NCBI GenBank assembly: GCA_018268105.1
Contig: JAFDXG010000165.1
Coordinates: 1-61,810, forward strand
Source of the DNA: Bacteroidota bacterium
Lineage (GTDB): Bacteria > Bacteroidota > Bacteroidia > Chitinophagales > Chitinophagaceae
DNA: 61,810 nucleotides
Reading direction: 5' to 3'
This document shows positions 34,983-44,900 of this stretch, piece after piece. The notes beneath the pieces were generated by a model. It was given only the letters and a program-made list of their open reading frames with translations. It was not told where the DNA came from and made no database searches. A program made the position numbers and the translations under genes. Position 1 is the stretch's first letter. Each line of letters opens with the position of its first letter.

Positions 34983-36524
34983 TTAATCAGTATTCATTTT
35001 TGAATACAAAAAATCGAGTTGTGCAGCATCATTTAGAGGTACACTCTGCCGGGTATCTCCAAGCATCATCACTTGTTTTTCTTTCACAGTATAATTTTTC
35101 CATTCAGGCAGGTTGTTGCCATTCGGGTTTCCTGTTTTTACAAAATTTGACCAATATCCCGACATCGCATTCGCTAAATGATAATCATGTTCTTTCCATG
35201 GACGATTTGAAAAATTTAAATTGTCAAGTGCATAAGGAACTTCACCTGTATGAAATGCATGATATTTTTTATACTCACCGGTTCCCGGAACCCAGTGTGT
35301 AAAACGGTAAACATATACTTTTCTGCCTTGTTTATCTTCCAGGTTGGCCCAGGTATAATTCTGCACTCCAAAAATTAAATCACGTGAAAGGTTGTATTGT
35401 GAAATGGTGGCAATTGAGTCATTCGTTGCCGGATAAAATTTCAAAACTGTTCCTGCGTCAATGCCATATTGTTGTAAGATCTGTTTTTTATATTCATCTG
35501 CACTCTTAATAGTGCTAAACACCAGCCCTTCATTTTCATTCCAGCCTGTTAATAGTGAAACATTGTTTTCTTTTCCTGATGCAAATATTTCAGGGATTGA
35601 CTGTGGCAAAACATAACCATCTACGATTGGCCGGCGAATTGTTTGTGCTTTCATTAATGCTGATGCAGGCAGCTTACGTAAGTCTTCAATTGAATTTGCT
35701 TTCAACCCTACTGCTGCTTTTATACCATCTTCTTCTGCCTGTTGCAAAGTAGCCATTCCGAAATTACTTTTAATAACCATTGCCCCACTTTCAGCAATTG
35801 CTTTATTAAACAAGCCTTTGGCAAGTGGTGATGCTACCAGGCAATTCACACTCATCGAGCCGGCAGACTGGCCGGCAATGGTAACATTGCCGGGGTCGCC
35901 ACCAAAGGCACTGATATTTTTTTGCACCCATCGTAAGGCTGCAACCTGATCCAGTAAACCATAATTACCCGAAGAATGATTAGGTGATTCCTTTGTAAGT
36001 TCAGGATGTGCAAAGAATCCGAAAATACCTACCCTGTAGTTGATACTCACAAACACAATACCTTTTTTTGCCATCGCTTCACCATCATAAATGGGCACAT
36101 TGGCGCCACCGCTTACAAAACCACCACCATAAATCCAAACCATAACAGGCTTCTTTGCAGTAATTGAATTTGTCCACACATTCAAATACAAACAGTCTTC
36201 ACTAATAGGTTCTTTTCGAATCAGGAATTCATCGCTCCACATGGAAAAAGGCGCAGGAGAAGCCTGCATCGGGCTGGCGCCAAATGCCTCACATTTTTTT
36301 ATACCATCCCAATGCTGAACCGGTTGAGGCGCTTTCCATCTCAATTCACCAACCGGTGGCGCTGCAAATGGAATGCCTTTGAAAATATGTATATCTCCAT
36401 CTTTACTTGTTGTACCTGATATGAGACCGGCATCTGTTTGTATGACTAACTTTTCAACCTGCGAAAATGATGAATAAGTGATAAGTATTAACAACAAACA
36501 GAATAACGGCTTTAAAAATTTCAT
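34983..36524 (-). CDS. Secreted type-B carboxylesterase
   Basis: 513 residues with a signal peptide (1-22). The type-B signature SEDCLYLNVW (about 108-117), the oxyanion-hole YGGGFVSG and the nucleophile elbow GQSAGS with Ser220 are present. The likely acid is the Glu in WNENEGLVF and the base His in AFHTGEVPYAL. Such esterases hydrolyse acyl or aromatic esters, for example side groups of plant polymers. No co-directional neighbour close by. Confidence 0.92.
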   Translation of the reverse strand: MKFLKPLFCLLLILITYSSFSQVEKLVIQTDAGLISGTTSKDGDIHIFKGIPFAAPPVGELRWKAPQPVQHWDGIKKCEAFGASPMQASPAPFSMWSDEFLIRKEPISEDCLYLNVWTNSITAKKPVMVWIYGGGFVSGGANVPIYDGEAMAKKGIVFVSINYRVGIFGFFAHPELTKESPNHSSGNYGLLDQVAALRWVQKNISAFGGDPGNVTIAGQSAGSMSVNCLVASPLAKGLFNKAIAESGAMVIKSNFGMATLQQAEEDGIKAAVGLKANSIEDLRKLPASALMKAQTIRRPIVDGYVLPQSIPEIFASGKENNVSLLTGWNENEGLVFSTIKSADEYKKQILQQYGIDAGTVLKFYPATNDSIATISQYNLSRDLIFGVQNYTWANLEDKQGRKVYVYRFTHWVPGTGEYKKYHAFHTGEVPYALDNLNFSNRPWKEHDYHLANAMSGYWSNFVKTGNPNGNNLPEWKNYTVKEKQVMMLGDTRQSVPLNDAAQLDFLYSKMNTD

Positions 36525-37105
36525 GTGATGAATTATTTTTTCTGATGTAAACTAAAATAAATTACTGACAATACCGGTCATGGGGGCAAAACGAGTTTTA
36601 CCGGTAAGCGTTTTTTTTTGATCATGACTTTTAAAAAACAACAACAGAATACCTGTAAACAGAAAGCGTCAAAAAACAGACTTTACAGTTTGAATAATGA
36701 ACGTCCAGCCGGAACTGCTGCTGATAGAAGCATTTTGTTACATTGTCCTGCCCTGCTTTTGCATACTTTCGTTTTACGTTAGTGTTTCTGTCTGTTAATT
36801 ACAATTTACGGTAAAACGCAAGTCTGTATATACAATATGTTAATTGTCAAAACATTACTATATTTGACAAAGCATTGATAATTAATAGGTTTTTTAGCAC
36901 TTTTGTTAAGTCTTTATTTTGTATGTGTTAATTCAAATAAAACATTTTTACCCTACTGTTATGTACCTCCACACACCAATAAAGCAATGCAATCCCTTAG
37001 GTTTTATTTAAGGGGTATTGCGAAATGTGTTTTATTCAGACATGATATATAACAAGTATTCCATTATGTGGAGACACATACCGGTAGAGAAGGTTCATTT
37101 CCCTG
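36525..37105. other. Large spacer with several inverted repeats and an orphan terminator-like hairpin
   Basis: No coding region found. Present: TACCGGT (36572-36578) / ACCGGTA (36600-36606) followed by nine T (36611-36619) on the plus strand; CGTTTTAC (36770-36777) / GTAAAACG (36811-36818); TTGTCAAA (36844-36851) / TTTGACAA (36863-36870), which overlaps a TATATTTG -7-like box (36859-36866); and CCCTTA/TAAGGG near 36993-37014. Flanking genes are both on the minus strand, so a plus-strand terminator here is unexplained. Confidence 0.4.
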
Positions 37106-38503
37106 CTATTTGATACCGGAGAATTGATGGTTGGTTACTGCACCATTAAAGCGATTACTTCCAAGCTGTTCATTACCCGAGGTAATTAATATATCTGAAG
37201 CACTACGTGAAGCAACATTGGAGAAAGTTCCACTGCTTATATAGTTGAGTACACTTGCCAGGCAATTTTCAGAAACATCTCCCCACTGCTTATCCAACCC
37301 GTCATTAGCCACTGCGTCAGGTGTCATCCCGTCAAAATAGTTTCCTTCACCACTCTTATTCACACTTCTGAATGAAACAGGAAAAATATACCAGTCGCCA
37401 TCAGGAATAGCGAAGAACCCTACAGGTTTACCGTAAGTAGTTCTACCAACAAGTTTCACATCCATATATGGCTTAAGACTGTTGATCAGCAACTCGCTTG
37501 CTGATGCAGTGTTCGTTGCCGTTATGAAAAATATCCTTGAAAGATCAAGTGATCCTTTCTTTGCATAATAAATAGTAGTGTCGTAATAACGGCTGTACTT
37601 ATCATTAAACTCCTCTGTAAGCATTACCCCACTATTGCCCGCAACCGGAACAAGATAATTAGCCAACTCATTTTGCAACTCCACATAGCCCCCACTGTTA
37701 TACCGCAAATCAATGATTAGATCGTTAATACCCTGGCTGCTGAAATTACTGAACAATGCGCTGAACTGGTTTTTTACTGTAGTAACATCACCTAAAAAAG
37801 TATTGTACACCATATATCCAACACGCTTTGAACCTACTGTATATACCGTATCGAGCAGGAAAGGCTGAGTGGTATATGTTGCCGCCGTAAGTGTAATGGA
37901 TGTATCGGTATCATCCGGCCGCCTGAAAATAAATGCGGTAGAAGAACTGCTGTATACGGCTGTGGAAATCCGGTCAATGGTTTCATCTTCTGTATTAATG
38001 GTTTCATTTCCATCAATAGATATGATGCGCCAACTTCTGGCGATGCCCGCCCCTGCAGCAGGAGACGCAGGTTCTACGTAAGATACTCTCAAATCGTTAG
38101 TTGAATTAAAAAAGATACCCAAACCGAAGTCGCCGCTAATACCCGCACTTACATCATCCCACTCTGTTTGCTTAATAGCGAAGCTCCATTTGTCAACAGG
38201 GTCAGTAAAGCCCGGCTCTGTGCTGTATGCACGTATAGCTTCCATCACAGCATTAGGATCGCTGTAGCTTTGCGGGTCGAATACAGACGGTAAATAATTA
38301 TACCACAGGTAAATTTCCTGTGCATATAACCAGGCCGTGTCATTTACCACATTATCTATGGTGGTAGTGGAAGTAGTATCCATTATTAAACTTTCAATTC
38401 CTGAAACTTCTTTTTTGCAGGAACAAAATAATACAGCACTAACAAATATTAAAGAAAATAATGGAAGCGCTTTTTTTGTAAAATGCTCATTGGTTGATAT
38501 CAT
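37106..38503 (-). CDS. S41-family (C-terminal processing) peptidase, lipoprotein
   Basis: 465 residues with a lipoprotein signal (VSAVLFCSC, Cys 27 or 29). A PDZ-like region (about 125-210; FFNSTNDLRVSYVEPASPAAGAGI ... ISIDG) precedes the S41 protease domain: INDLIDLRYNSGG-type strand, ATNTASASELLINSLKPY with the catalytic Ser, and GRTTYGKPVGFF with the catalytic Lys. It degrades or processes proteins in the periplasm. Stands alone. Confidence 0.9.
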   Translation of the reverse strand: MISTNEHFTKKALPLFSLIFVSAVLFCSCKKEVSGIESLIMDTTSTTTIDNVVNDTAWLYAQEIYLWYNYLPSVFDPQSYSDPNAVMEAIRAYSTEPGFTDPVDKWSFAIKQTEWDDVSAGISGDFGLGIFFNSTNDLRVSYVEPASPAAGAGIARSWRIISIDGNETINTEDETIDRISTAVYSSSSTAFIFRRPDDTDTSITLTAATYTTQPFLLDTVYTVGSKRVGYMVYNTFLGDVTTVKNQFSALFSNFSSQGINDLIIDLRYNSGGYVELQNELANYLVPVAGNSGVMLTEEFNDKYSRYYDTTIYYAKKGSLDLSRIFFITATNTASASELLINSLKPYMDVKLVGRTTYGKPVGFFAIPDGDWYIFPVSFRSVNKSGEGNYFDGMTPDAVANDGLDKQWGDVSENCLASVLNYISSGTFSNVASRSASDILITSGNEQLGSNRFNGAVTNHQFSGIK

Positions 38504-38717
38504 ACAAACATATTTAAAACATTATCGCCCGGTACATACAGGCAGAGTAGTAGAGATATAACCAATACAATAAGTTTTACAAATTATTAAAAACGACTAT
38601 CGCTTAGAGGAATGGTGAAGGCTTCTCATAATAAATACCAAAAAAACTATTCACTCAAACAACATAAAAACATGATCAGCCTGTCACCATTAAATCCTCC
38701 AGGGTATATGCAACATA

Positions 38718-38894
38718 TTAATCTTTCCGGGGTGGACCGCCTTTTGGTTTAAATGCCTTAAGCTCTTCTTTACTGATATAACCATCAGCGTTGGTATCAA
38801 TTTCACTAAAATGATCTTTAATCATTTTATGTTCCGCCTTATACAACAAAATTATCCGGATAGTTTGCAGCGAAATTGTAAAATAGGTAAACAT
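38718..38894 (-). pseudogene. Short EF-hand protein, probably the 3' remnant of a larger gene
   Basis: A 58-codon frame from ATG 38894 to TAA 38718. The C-terminal half holds one canonical calcium-binding EF-hand loop, DTNADGYISKEE (ligands at loop positions 1, 3, 5, 7, 9 and 12), preceded by helix MIKDHFSEI and followed by a Lys/Pro/Gly tail. The first about 20 residues do not look like a signal peptide or an EF-hand. Bacteroidota EF-hand proteins are usually secreted with two to four hands, so this looks like the last hand of a decayed gene. It could also be a genuine small protein. Confidence 0.55.
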
Positions 38895-38948
38895 GTGTTT
38901 TCAATCGGTGAAAAGAGGTTGATTATACAACAGAGGAAAACATAGGAT

Positions 38949-41228
38949 TTATTTTTTTAATCCGGGCGGTTGTTGTTTTACCTCAGTCCCCCAGCCAGAA
39001 GAAGGCTCGGCTTGCAGGAATATTTCTAACTTCCCACCATTAACAAGGTCGCTGTGGATGATATAATTTTTTGAATACAATTCCCCATTTAATTTTATAC
39101 TGTTGATATACTGATCCGCCGGACTATTTTTATGACAAACAATTTCAAACACTTTGTCGCCAGATAATTGTATACGGATGCTATCAAAAATAGGCACACT
39201 TAAAAGATAATTCCCTGAAACGGGATCAACAGGATAAAAACCAATAGCGGCAAATATATACCAGGCACTCATTTGTCCCGCATCATCATTACCGCTTAAA
39301 CCACCGGCGCCGTCATTGTATTCTGTTTGTAATATTTCCCGCACCACCTTTTGTGTTTTCCAGGGAGATGCCGTATAGTTATACAAAAACGGAATCTGGT
39401 GGCCAGGCTCGTTGCCATGCCAGTATTCATTTTTTTGAAATAAACTATCCAGTGATTGTTCAAGTTGCTTTCGCCCACCCATCAAATGTGTAAGCCCCGC
39501 CACATCATGCGGTACATAGAAAGCATATTGTCTTGGTGTACCCTCTGTAATATACTGTTCCCGCATATCGGCATTAAAGCTTTTCGCCCAACTGCCATCT
39601 GCATTCCGTCCGCGCACCATGCCTGTATTTTTATCAAATACATTCCTGTAGTTTAGCGAACGCTTGTATAATACAATATAGTCAGTGGTTATACCCAAGG
39701 CCTTTGCCATAATTGCCAGTGCGTAATCATCGTAAGCATATTCCAGCGTGCGGCTCACCTGTTCTTTTTTATGAAAAGCATTTGGCACACTGTCTTCCAT
39801 TGGGATGTATCCGTATTTTAAATAAGATGGTAGCGCCCTCCTGCCTTTACCGTTTATATACTCAGCACTGTCCGGTATTTCAAACGCATTCTTTCTCATC
39901 AGACGATATGCTTCCTTCACATCATAATCCCTTATATTTTTTGCAAAAGCCGAAGCAATAAAAGCGGAGGTATGATCACCAATCATGGCGGCGGTATAAT
40001 TATTCCAGCAGGGAAAGACTGGCATCCACCCACCTTCCTTACCTTTCAAAATAAGGCTTTGCACCATATTAATGATCAAAGCAGGATTAAGTATTTCAAA
40101 CAAAGGCAACTGGGCACGATAAATATCCCACATCGAAAAATCATCGTAATAATTTCCTTTATTAAGTTGTTTCAATTTATAATTGCTGCTGAATACAGGA
40201 TAAGTACCATTCACATCATTATACAGCCGCGGCTGCTGCATGGCATGATACATGGCAGTGTAAAATATTTTCTTCGACCTTTCATCACCGGTATTCACTT
40301 TAACAGCAGAAAGTGCCTGCTGCCATATTGCTTTCGCACCCCGGCTGATATCATCAAACTGTTTGTTCCCAATCTCTGATTGTAGATTCATCCTGGCGCC
40401 TTCGGCACTGCTGAATGAAGTGCCAATATACAGGGTCAACTGCTCTCCTTTTTTTAAATAAAAGCCTGCATAAGCCCCACTCTCTTTTTGATTACTGCCC
40501 GCATTTTCAGAAAACAAGCCGGTGCTACTGCCTGTTTTTCTATCAGTTTTTATATAGCACCAACCGCTAAATCCCGCAGGTTCACCCCAGCCCTGGTATA
40601 TACGATGCACCGGATTGGATGCTGTTATTTCATTGCTTTGCTTAATGATTTGTACTTCACCTTTACCATAATCACTATTGGGTATGATCAATACATATAA
40701 GCTGTCGTCCTGCAGCATAGTGAATCTAATGATGCCGCAACGTAATGTGGAGGTAATTTCTGTTGAAACAGACCGGGTGTTCAGTTGATAATAATAAGGT
40801 GTTGCCGTTTCATTATCGTGTGAGAAAGGCATGGCATATTCGTTAATCACGGTTTTTAATTTGCCAACAACCGGCATAATAGTAAAGCTCCCATAATCCT
40901 GCATACATGAACCGCTGATCCAATGGGTAGCCCTGAAACCGGTAATCATGCTATCATTATAAAAGTAAGGAGGAATGCATTTTTTTTCTGTAGTCCTGGT
41001 TTGTGCTGTCCATTGAGTCATGGCAAAAGGAAGGGTTACAGCGGGAATAGTGTTCGCATTTTTTTCAGAACCTGCCTCAGCATGTTTTTTTGCCGCGATA
41101 GTAGTAGCGGGAGCCGTGCCGGAAAGTGGTTGTACATATTGTGTAAAATCCTGTGACTGCACAGATGTAGCAGAAAATAATATAGTGATCAGGGAAATAT
41201 GGCAAAGGGGAATATTAATTGACTTCAT
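38949..41228 (-). CDS. GH92 family alpha-mannosidase
   Basis: 759 residues with a signal peptide (1-26, ending VQSQ). GH92 features: YVQPLSGTAPATT at the mature start, GFRATHWISGSCMQDYGSFTIMP, the FSMWDIYRAQLPL segment in the (alpha/alpha)6 barrel, and the catalytic-site block GNDDAGQMSAWYIFAAIGFYPVDP. These are calcium-dependent exo-alpha-mannosidases acting on N-glycans or yeast mannan. No SusC/D nearby. Confidence 0.95.
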   Translation of the reverse strand: MKSINIPLCHISLITILFSATSVQSQDFTQYVQPLSGTAPATTIAAKKHAEAGSEKNANTIPAVTLPFAMTQWTAQTRTTEKKCIPPYFYNDSMITGFRATHWISGSCMQDYGSFTIMPVVGKLKTVINEYAMPFSHDNETATPYYYQLNTRSVSTEITSTLRCGIIRFTMLQDDSLYVLIIPNSDYGKGEVQIIKQSNEITASNPVHRIYQGWGEPAGFSGWCYIKTDRKTGSSTGLFSENAGSNQKESGAYAGFYLKKGEQLTLYIGTSFSSAEGARMNLQSEIGNKQFDDISRGAKAIWQQALSAVKVNTGDERSKKIFYTAMYHAMQQPRLYNDVNGTYPVFSSNYKLKQLNKGNYYDDFSMWDIYRAQLPLFEILNPALIINMVQSLILKGKEGGWMPVFPCWNNYTAAMIGDHTSAFIASAFAKNIRDYDVKEAYRLMRKNAFEIPDSAEYINGKGRRALPSYLKYGYIPMEDSVPNAFHKKEQVSRTLEYAYDDYALAIMAKALGITTDYIVLYKRSLNYRNVFDKNTGMVRGRNADGSWAKSFNADMREQYITEGTPRQYAFYVPHDVAGLTHLMGGRKQLEQSLDSLFQKNEYWHGNEPGHQIPFLYNYTASPWKTQKVVREILQTEYNDGAGGLSGNDDAGQMSAWYIFAAIGFYPVDPVSGNYLLSVPIFDSIRIQLSGDKVFEIVCHKNSPADQYINSIKLNGELYSKNYIIHSDLVNGGKLEIFLQAEPSSGWGTEVKQQPPGLKK

Positions 41229-41384
41229 CTGCAGATAAATAAGAGTTTATTATTATCGCTCGTCAAATCTACATAACAGATAGATAAAACCTGTGTATTT
41301 TAATTTTCGATAACTTTAAGGTAGAGTTTTGCTATGTTTCGAAAATCTTTTAATTAGTAAGAGGAGATAATTAAAAAACCTAAT

Positions 41385-41912
41385 ATGCTAAATATAGGTG
41401 ATTCTGCACCTGAAATTTATGCTGATTCAATAAACAATCAGCACATCACCCTTAAACAGTTGAAAGGGAGAAAGGTGCTTATCAAATTTCATCGTTTCAG
41501 TGGTTGCCCTATAGCACAAAATCATATTCATGAGTTTATGAAAAGGCAACAGGAATTAAATGCGACCGGAATTGAAAGTATTATTTTCCTGCATAGTAGT
41601 CCGGATAAAATTGCTTCAAGCTATTCAGAAGTGCCGGGACTTCACATCATTGGAGATAAATCAAAAACATTTTATAAACTATACGGGGTAGAATTTTCAT
41701 GGAAAAAATTTTTCACCTTACATACATGGAAAGAAACCATAGCTTCCATATTTAAAGGCTACCCGCCGCTTTTTAATAAATTTGAAGGAGGTATTATCGG
41801 TCTGCCTTCTGATTTTTTGGTTGATGAAAACGGGAATATCAGCAATCTTCATTTCGGAAAACATTATGGAGACTCCTGGAGTGTTGATGAAGTACTTAAA
41901 ATTAGTAAATAA
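41385..41912 (+). CDS. Redoxin (AhpC/TSA-like) protein
   Basis: 175 residues, cytosolic. LNIGDSAPEIYADSINNQHITLKQLKGRKVLIKF is a typical peroxiredoxin start. The active site SGCPIAQN holds a single Cys in place of the usual PxxxTxxC or CxxC. GIIGLPSDFLVDENGNISNLHFGKHYGDS is the conserved second half. It probably acts as a one-Cys thiol peroxidase or reductase. A purine-rich GAGGAG lies about 20 bases before the ATG. Confidence 0.8.
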   Translation: MLNIGDSAPEIYADSINNQHITLKQLKGRKVLIKFHRFSGCPIAQNHIHEFMKRQQELNATGIESIIFLHSSPDKIASSYSEVPGLHIIGDKSKTFYKLYGVEFSWKKFFTLHTWKETIASIFKGYPPLFNKFEGGIIGLPSDFLVDENGNISNLHFGKHYGDSWSVDEVLKISK

Positions 41913-42051
41913 GTCTGTCTGCTTTAACTCCATTAGTAGCATTGTGATCGGTTAGGAGAGTTTGTTGTATAATTACAGAATATATTTTTTGCACCATCTA
42001 AAAAATAAATATGTAGTTTCCTTGGTAACTATTCAATTTTGCCTGTTCGAA

Positions 42052-43020
42052 ATGAAAACAATTATTGTACACCTCATCTGCCTTATATCCTTTACAATTC
42101 CCTCAGCGATGAATTTATCTGCCCAGCATGCCGGCAGCAGGAAGCATATTTCTGATAAATCTCCAATGTATAAAAAATTAAGTTCAGTTACCGCCAGCAG
42201 CCGGTGGAAACAAATTTCGGTTACTCCTCTCCTGTTCCCAACCTACCATACCCAGGGCATTACCAAAGTCAATGATTTCTTTTACATGACGGCAGTAAAA
42301 GTGACCCGATGGCCAAAGCATTTTAATAAAATCATTAACGGGTTTGACCGGGATAACGGTGAGGGTATTGGCTATTTATTCCGGTTTGACAGTGAGGGTA
42401 ATCTAAGTGACAGTATTCGGTTAGGCGAAGGCGTAATCTATCATCCCGGTGGTATTGATTACGACGGAAATTATATTTGGGTACCGGTATGCGAGTACCG
42501 TCCTCATGGCAGGTCATTCATATACCGGGTTGATCCCAAAACTATGAACAAAACAAAAATGGGTGAATGTAATGATGCACTGGGCGCAGTGGCCTACAAC
42601 AGGGATAATAATACCCTTGTGGGAATGAACTGGGGCAGCCGGGAATTTTATCAATGGAAAGTTATACAAAAGGATAATGCTACCAGGCTGCAATCCCTAT
42701 CAGAACAGGGTACTACCAACCCGCATTATTATATAGACTACCAGGATTGTAATTTCATCGGCAACGGGCTGATGCTCTGCAGCGGCTTAAAAACCTATAA
42801 AAGTCCTGATAACAATTCCTCCCTAAGATTGGGTGGTATAGAAGTAATTGATATGCACAATTATGCTTCCCGTCTCAGCCTCCCGGTAAACGAATGGTCA
42901 GAGCGGGGAGCTATTATGACCAACAACCCTTGTTTTGCAGATCTTGTAAATGGAAAACTCAGGTTCTATTTTGTGCCGGATGATGACCATTCGGTTTTAT
43001 ATACTTATGAGTTAGAATGA
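42052..43020 (+). CDS. Secreted DUF6454-like protein
   Basis: 322 residues from ATG 42052, where a signal peptide (MKTIIVHLICLISF...LSAQ) begins; longer readings lack one. The conserved body has PTYHTQGITKVNDFFYMTAV, GIGYLFRFDSEGNL, LGEGVIYHPGGIDYDGNYIWVPVCEYRP and YRVDPKT, which I recognise as DUF6454-type. The repeating beta strands suggest a propeller. Function unknown. Confidence 0.7.
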   Translation: MKTIIVHLICLISFTIPSAMNLSAQHAGSRKHISDKSPMYKKLSSVTASSRWKQISVTPLLFPTYHTQGITKVNDFFYMTAVKVTRWPKHFNKIINGFDRDNGEGIGYLFRFDSEGNLSDSIRLGEGVIYHPGGIDYDGNYIWVPVCEYRPHGRSFIYRVDPKTMNKTKMGECNDALGAVAYNRDNNTLVGMNWGSREFYQWKVIQKDNATRLQSLSEQGTTNPHYYIDYQDCNFIGNGLMLCSGLKTYKSPDNNSSLRLGGIEVIDMHNYASRLSLPVNEWSERGAIMTNNPCFADLVNGKLRFYFVPDDDHSVLYTYELE

Positions 43021-43416
43021 ATAAAATAGTGATGATGGTTTGTTATGACTGTTATCTTCAACAAGGGACCGTTTGCACTCCAAACTGCCGCACCAATTTT
43101 ACATCGTTCATGAAAATCCGGAACCTGGGGGAATATTTGCACAGTAGAAAGAGAGAAGTACAAATGAAAAGTATCCCCTTTGCGTCCTCCGCGAAAAAAC
43201 GCTGCGTCCTTTGCGGTAAAAAAAACAACCACATAGAATAATCAGTGAGTATAAAAAAAATTCCGACCAGTAACTAAGTGTAAGGACGACAAATTGAAAT
43301 ACACCTCATGGACTAAAAGATATATATTGATCCTTAACTTTGAATATCGGATAATGATATAGTTTTTTTCATAATGACATCTGACACAATTTCGATGTCA
43401 AATAAAAAATTCTTTT
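43021..43416. other. Intergenic stretch with a CGCAAAGGACGC-type repeat
   Basis: No gene supported. At about 43178-43219 the plus strand reads TTTGCGTCC ... GCGTCCTTTGCGG, i.e. GCAAAGGACGC units on the minus strand, an intergenic filler repeat. TAACTTTG (43335-43342) may be the -7 box for the DUF2007 gene. Confidence 0.4.
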
Positions 43417-43623
43417 ATGTCAGAAGATAAAGAAAAAACAGCCACACTGCATATTTATCCCGACGTATTGCAGGCTAAAATGATGCAGGACAAATTAAAA
43501 AGAGGTGGTATCAATTCATTTCTTAATGATGAAAATATACTGGGTTTAGACCCTATTGGCGGCACAGAACTAAGGGTGCTTGAAAAGGACAAGGAAACCG
43601 CTGAAAAAATCCTTCATTCATAA
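43417..43623 (+). CDS. DUF2007 domain protein
   Basis: 68 residues: TLHIYPDVLQAKMMQDKLKRGGINSFLNDENILGLDPIGGTELRVLEKDKETAEKIL. This is a stand-alone DUF2007 (putative signal-transducing) domain, a small alpha/beta fold related to ACT and PII-like folds. Its role is unknown. Confidence 0.85.
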   Translation: MSEDKEKTATLHIYPDVLQAKMMQDKLKRGGINSFLNDENILGLDPIGGTELRVLEKDKETAEKILHS

Positions 43624-43738
43624 ACCTGTTGTTTCAGTATTTTTCTATGTAGGTTTCCAGCCTGTCCGGAACTGATCACCAGATGGATTATAATGAATCA
43701 TTTATATATTCTGTTAATTCCCGGTGGAATAAAACTTC

Positions 43739-43768
43739 TTGTAAAACCACCCGAATGTATTTACTTTG
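43739..43768 (+). promoter_or_regulatory. Promoter of carA
   Basis: TTG (43739-43741), a 19-base spacer, then TTACTTTG (43761-43768), one mismatch from the TAnnTTTG box, 17 bases before the ATG at 43786. The leader would be very short. Confidence 0.6.
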
Positions 43769-43785
43769 CAAAATTTTACTATTGA

Positions 43786-44889
43786 ATGTCAGCGCCTTCT
43801 AAATCTTCTACAGCAGTTCTTCTTCTTGATGATGGAAATGTTTTTTACGGAAAAGCCTTTGGTAAGATCGGCACCACTACCGGCGAAATATGCTTCAATA
43901 CCGGCATGACCGGTTACCAGGAAGTGTTTACAGACCCGAGCTATTTCGGGCAGGTGATCATTATGAATGCCGCTCATATCGGGAATTACGGGGTGAAAGC
44001 GGCAGATGTGGAGAGCAGCTCGGTAAAGATCAGGGGACTGATAGGCCGCAACCTGGAGGAGAAATACAGCCGCTTCCAGGCCGACAGCTCGCTGCAGCAA
44101 TACCTTGAGTCCCAACAGGTCGTAGCCATCCATGAAGTGGATACCAGGGCGCTGGTAGCGCACATACGCACCTGCGGCGCCATGAACTGCATCATCTCTT
44201 CTGAAACGCTGGATATTGAAGCGCTGAAAAAGCAACTGGCAGGTGTGCCTTCCATGGACGGGCTTGAGCTGGCTTCCGCAGTGTCTACAAAAGAAGTATA
44301 TGAAGTAGGTAATCCGCATGCCCCGATACGGGTGGCAGTATATGATTTTGGCGTAAAGAAGCATATCCTTACCTCGCTGGCAGAACGTGGTGCACATATA
44401 AGAGTATACCCGGCCAAGACCCCTTTAAAGGATACCGAAGATTTCAGGCCGCATGGTTATTTTATCTCCAACGGTCCCGGCGACCCCGCGCCCATGGATT
44501 ATGGCATTGAAACCGTAAAAGGAATATTGAAAAAAGATATACCCCTGTTTGGCATCTGCCTGGGGCACCAGTTGCTGGCGCTGGCCAACGGCATCCCTAC
44601 TTTTAAAATGCATCACGGACACAGGGGATTGAATCACCCGGTGAAAAATATTATTACAGGGCGCAGCGAGATCACCACCCAGAATCACGGGTTTGGCATT
44701 GACCCGGAAGCAGTAAAGAAATCCGATAAAGTGGAGATCACGCACGTGAACCTGAATGATGACTCTATTGAAGGCATAAGGCTGAAAGGGAAGAAAGCAT
44801 TTTCGGTGCAATACCACCCCGAGTCAACACCGGGCCCGCACGACAGCCGCTACCTGTTTGACGACTTTATCGGGATGATGAAGCAATAG
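43786..44889 (+). CDS. carA: Carbamoyl-phosphate synthase small subunit (glutaminase)
   Basis: 367 residues. The N-terminal CPSase-small domain (LLLDDGNVFYGKAFGKIGTTTGEICFNTGMTGYQEVFTDPSY) is followed by a class I glutaminase: FISNGPGDPAPMDYG, FGICLGHQLLALA with the catalytic Cys, and QYHPESTPGPHDS with the catalytic His and Glu. It supplies ammonia from glutamine for carbamoyl phosphate (pyrimidine and arginine synthesis). carB is not adjacent. The gene is richer in G+C than its neighbours. Confidence 0.97.
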   Translation: MSAPSKSSTAVLLLDDGNVFYGKAFGKIGTTTGEICFNTGMTGYQEVFTDPSYFGQVIIMNAAHIGNYGVKAADVESSSVKIRGLIGRNLEEKYSRFQADSSLQQYLESQQVVAIHEVDTRALVAHIRTCGAMNCIISSETLDIEALKKQLAGVPSMDGLELASAVSTKEVYEVGNPHAPIRVAVYDFGVKKHILTSLAERGAHIRVYPAKTPLKDTEDFRPHGYFISNGPGDPAPMDYGIETVKGILKKDIPLFGICLGHQLLALANGIPTFKMHHGHRGLNHPVKNIITGRSEITTQNHGFGIDPEAVKKSDKVEITHVNLNDDSIEGIRLKGKKAFSVQYHPESTPGPHDSRYLFDDFIGMMKQ

Positions 44890-44900
44890 AATACATACAC

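Noticed and set aside
43017..43241. 74-codon frame after the DUF6454 gene
   Set aside because: Its C-terminal part is encoded by the CGCAAAGGAC-type repeat; no plausible protein family, start overlaps the previous stop.
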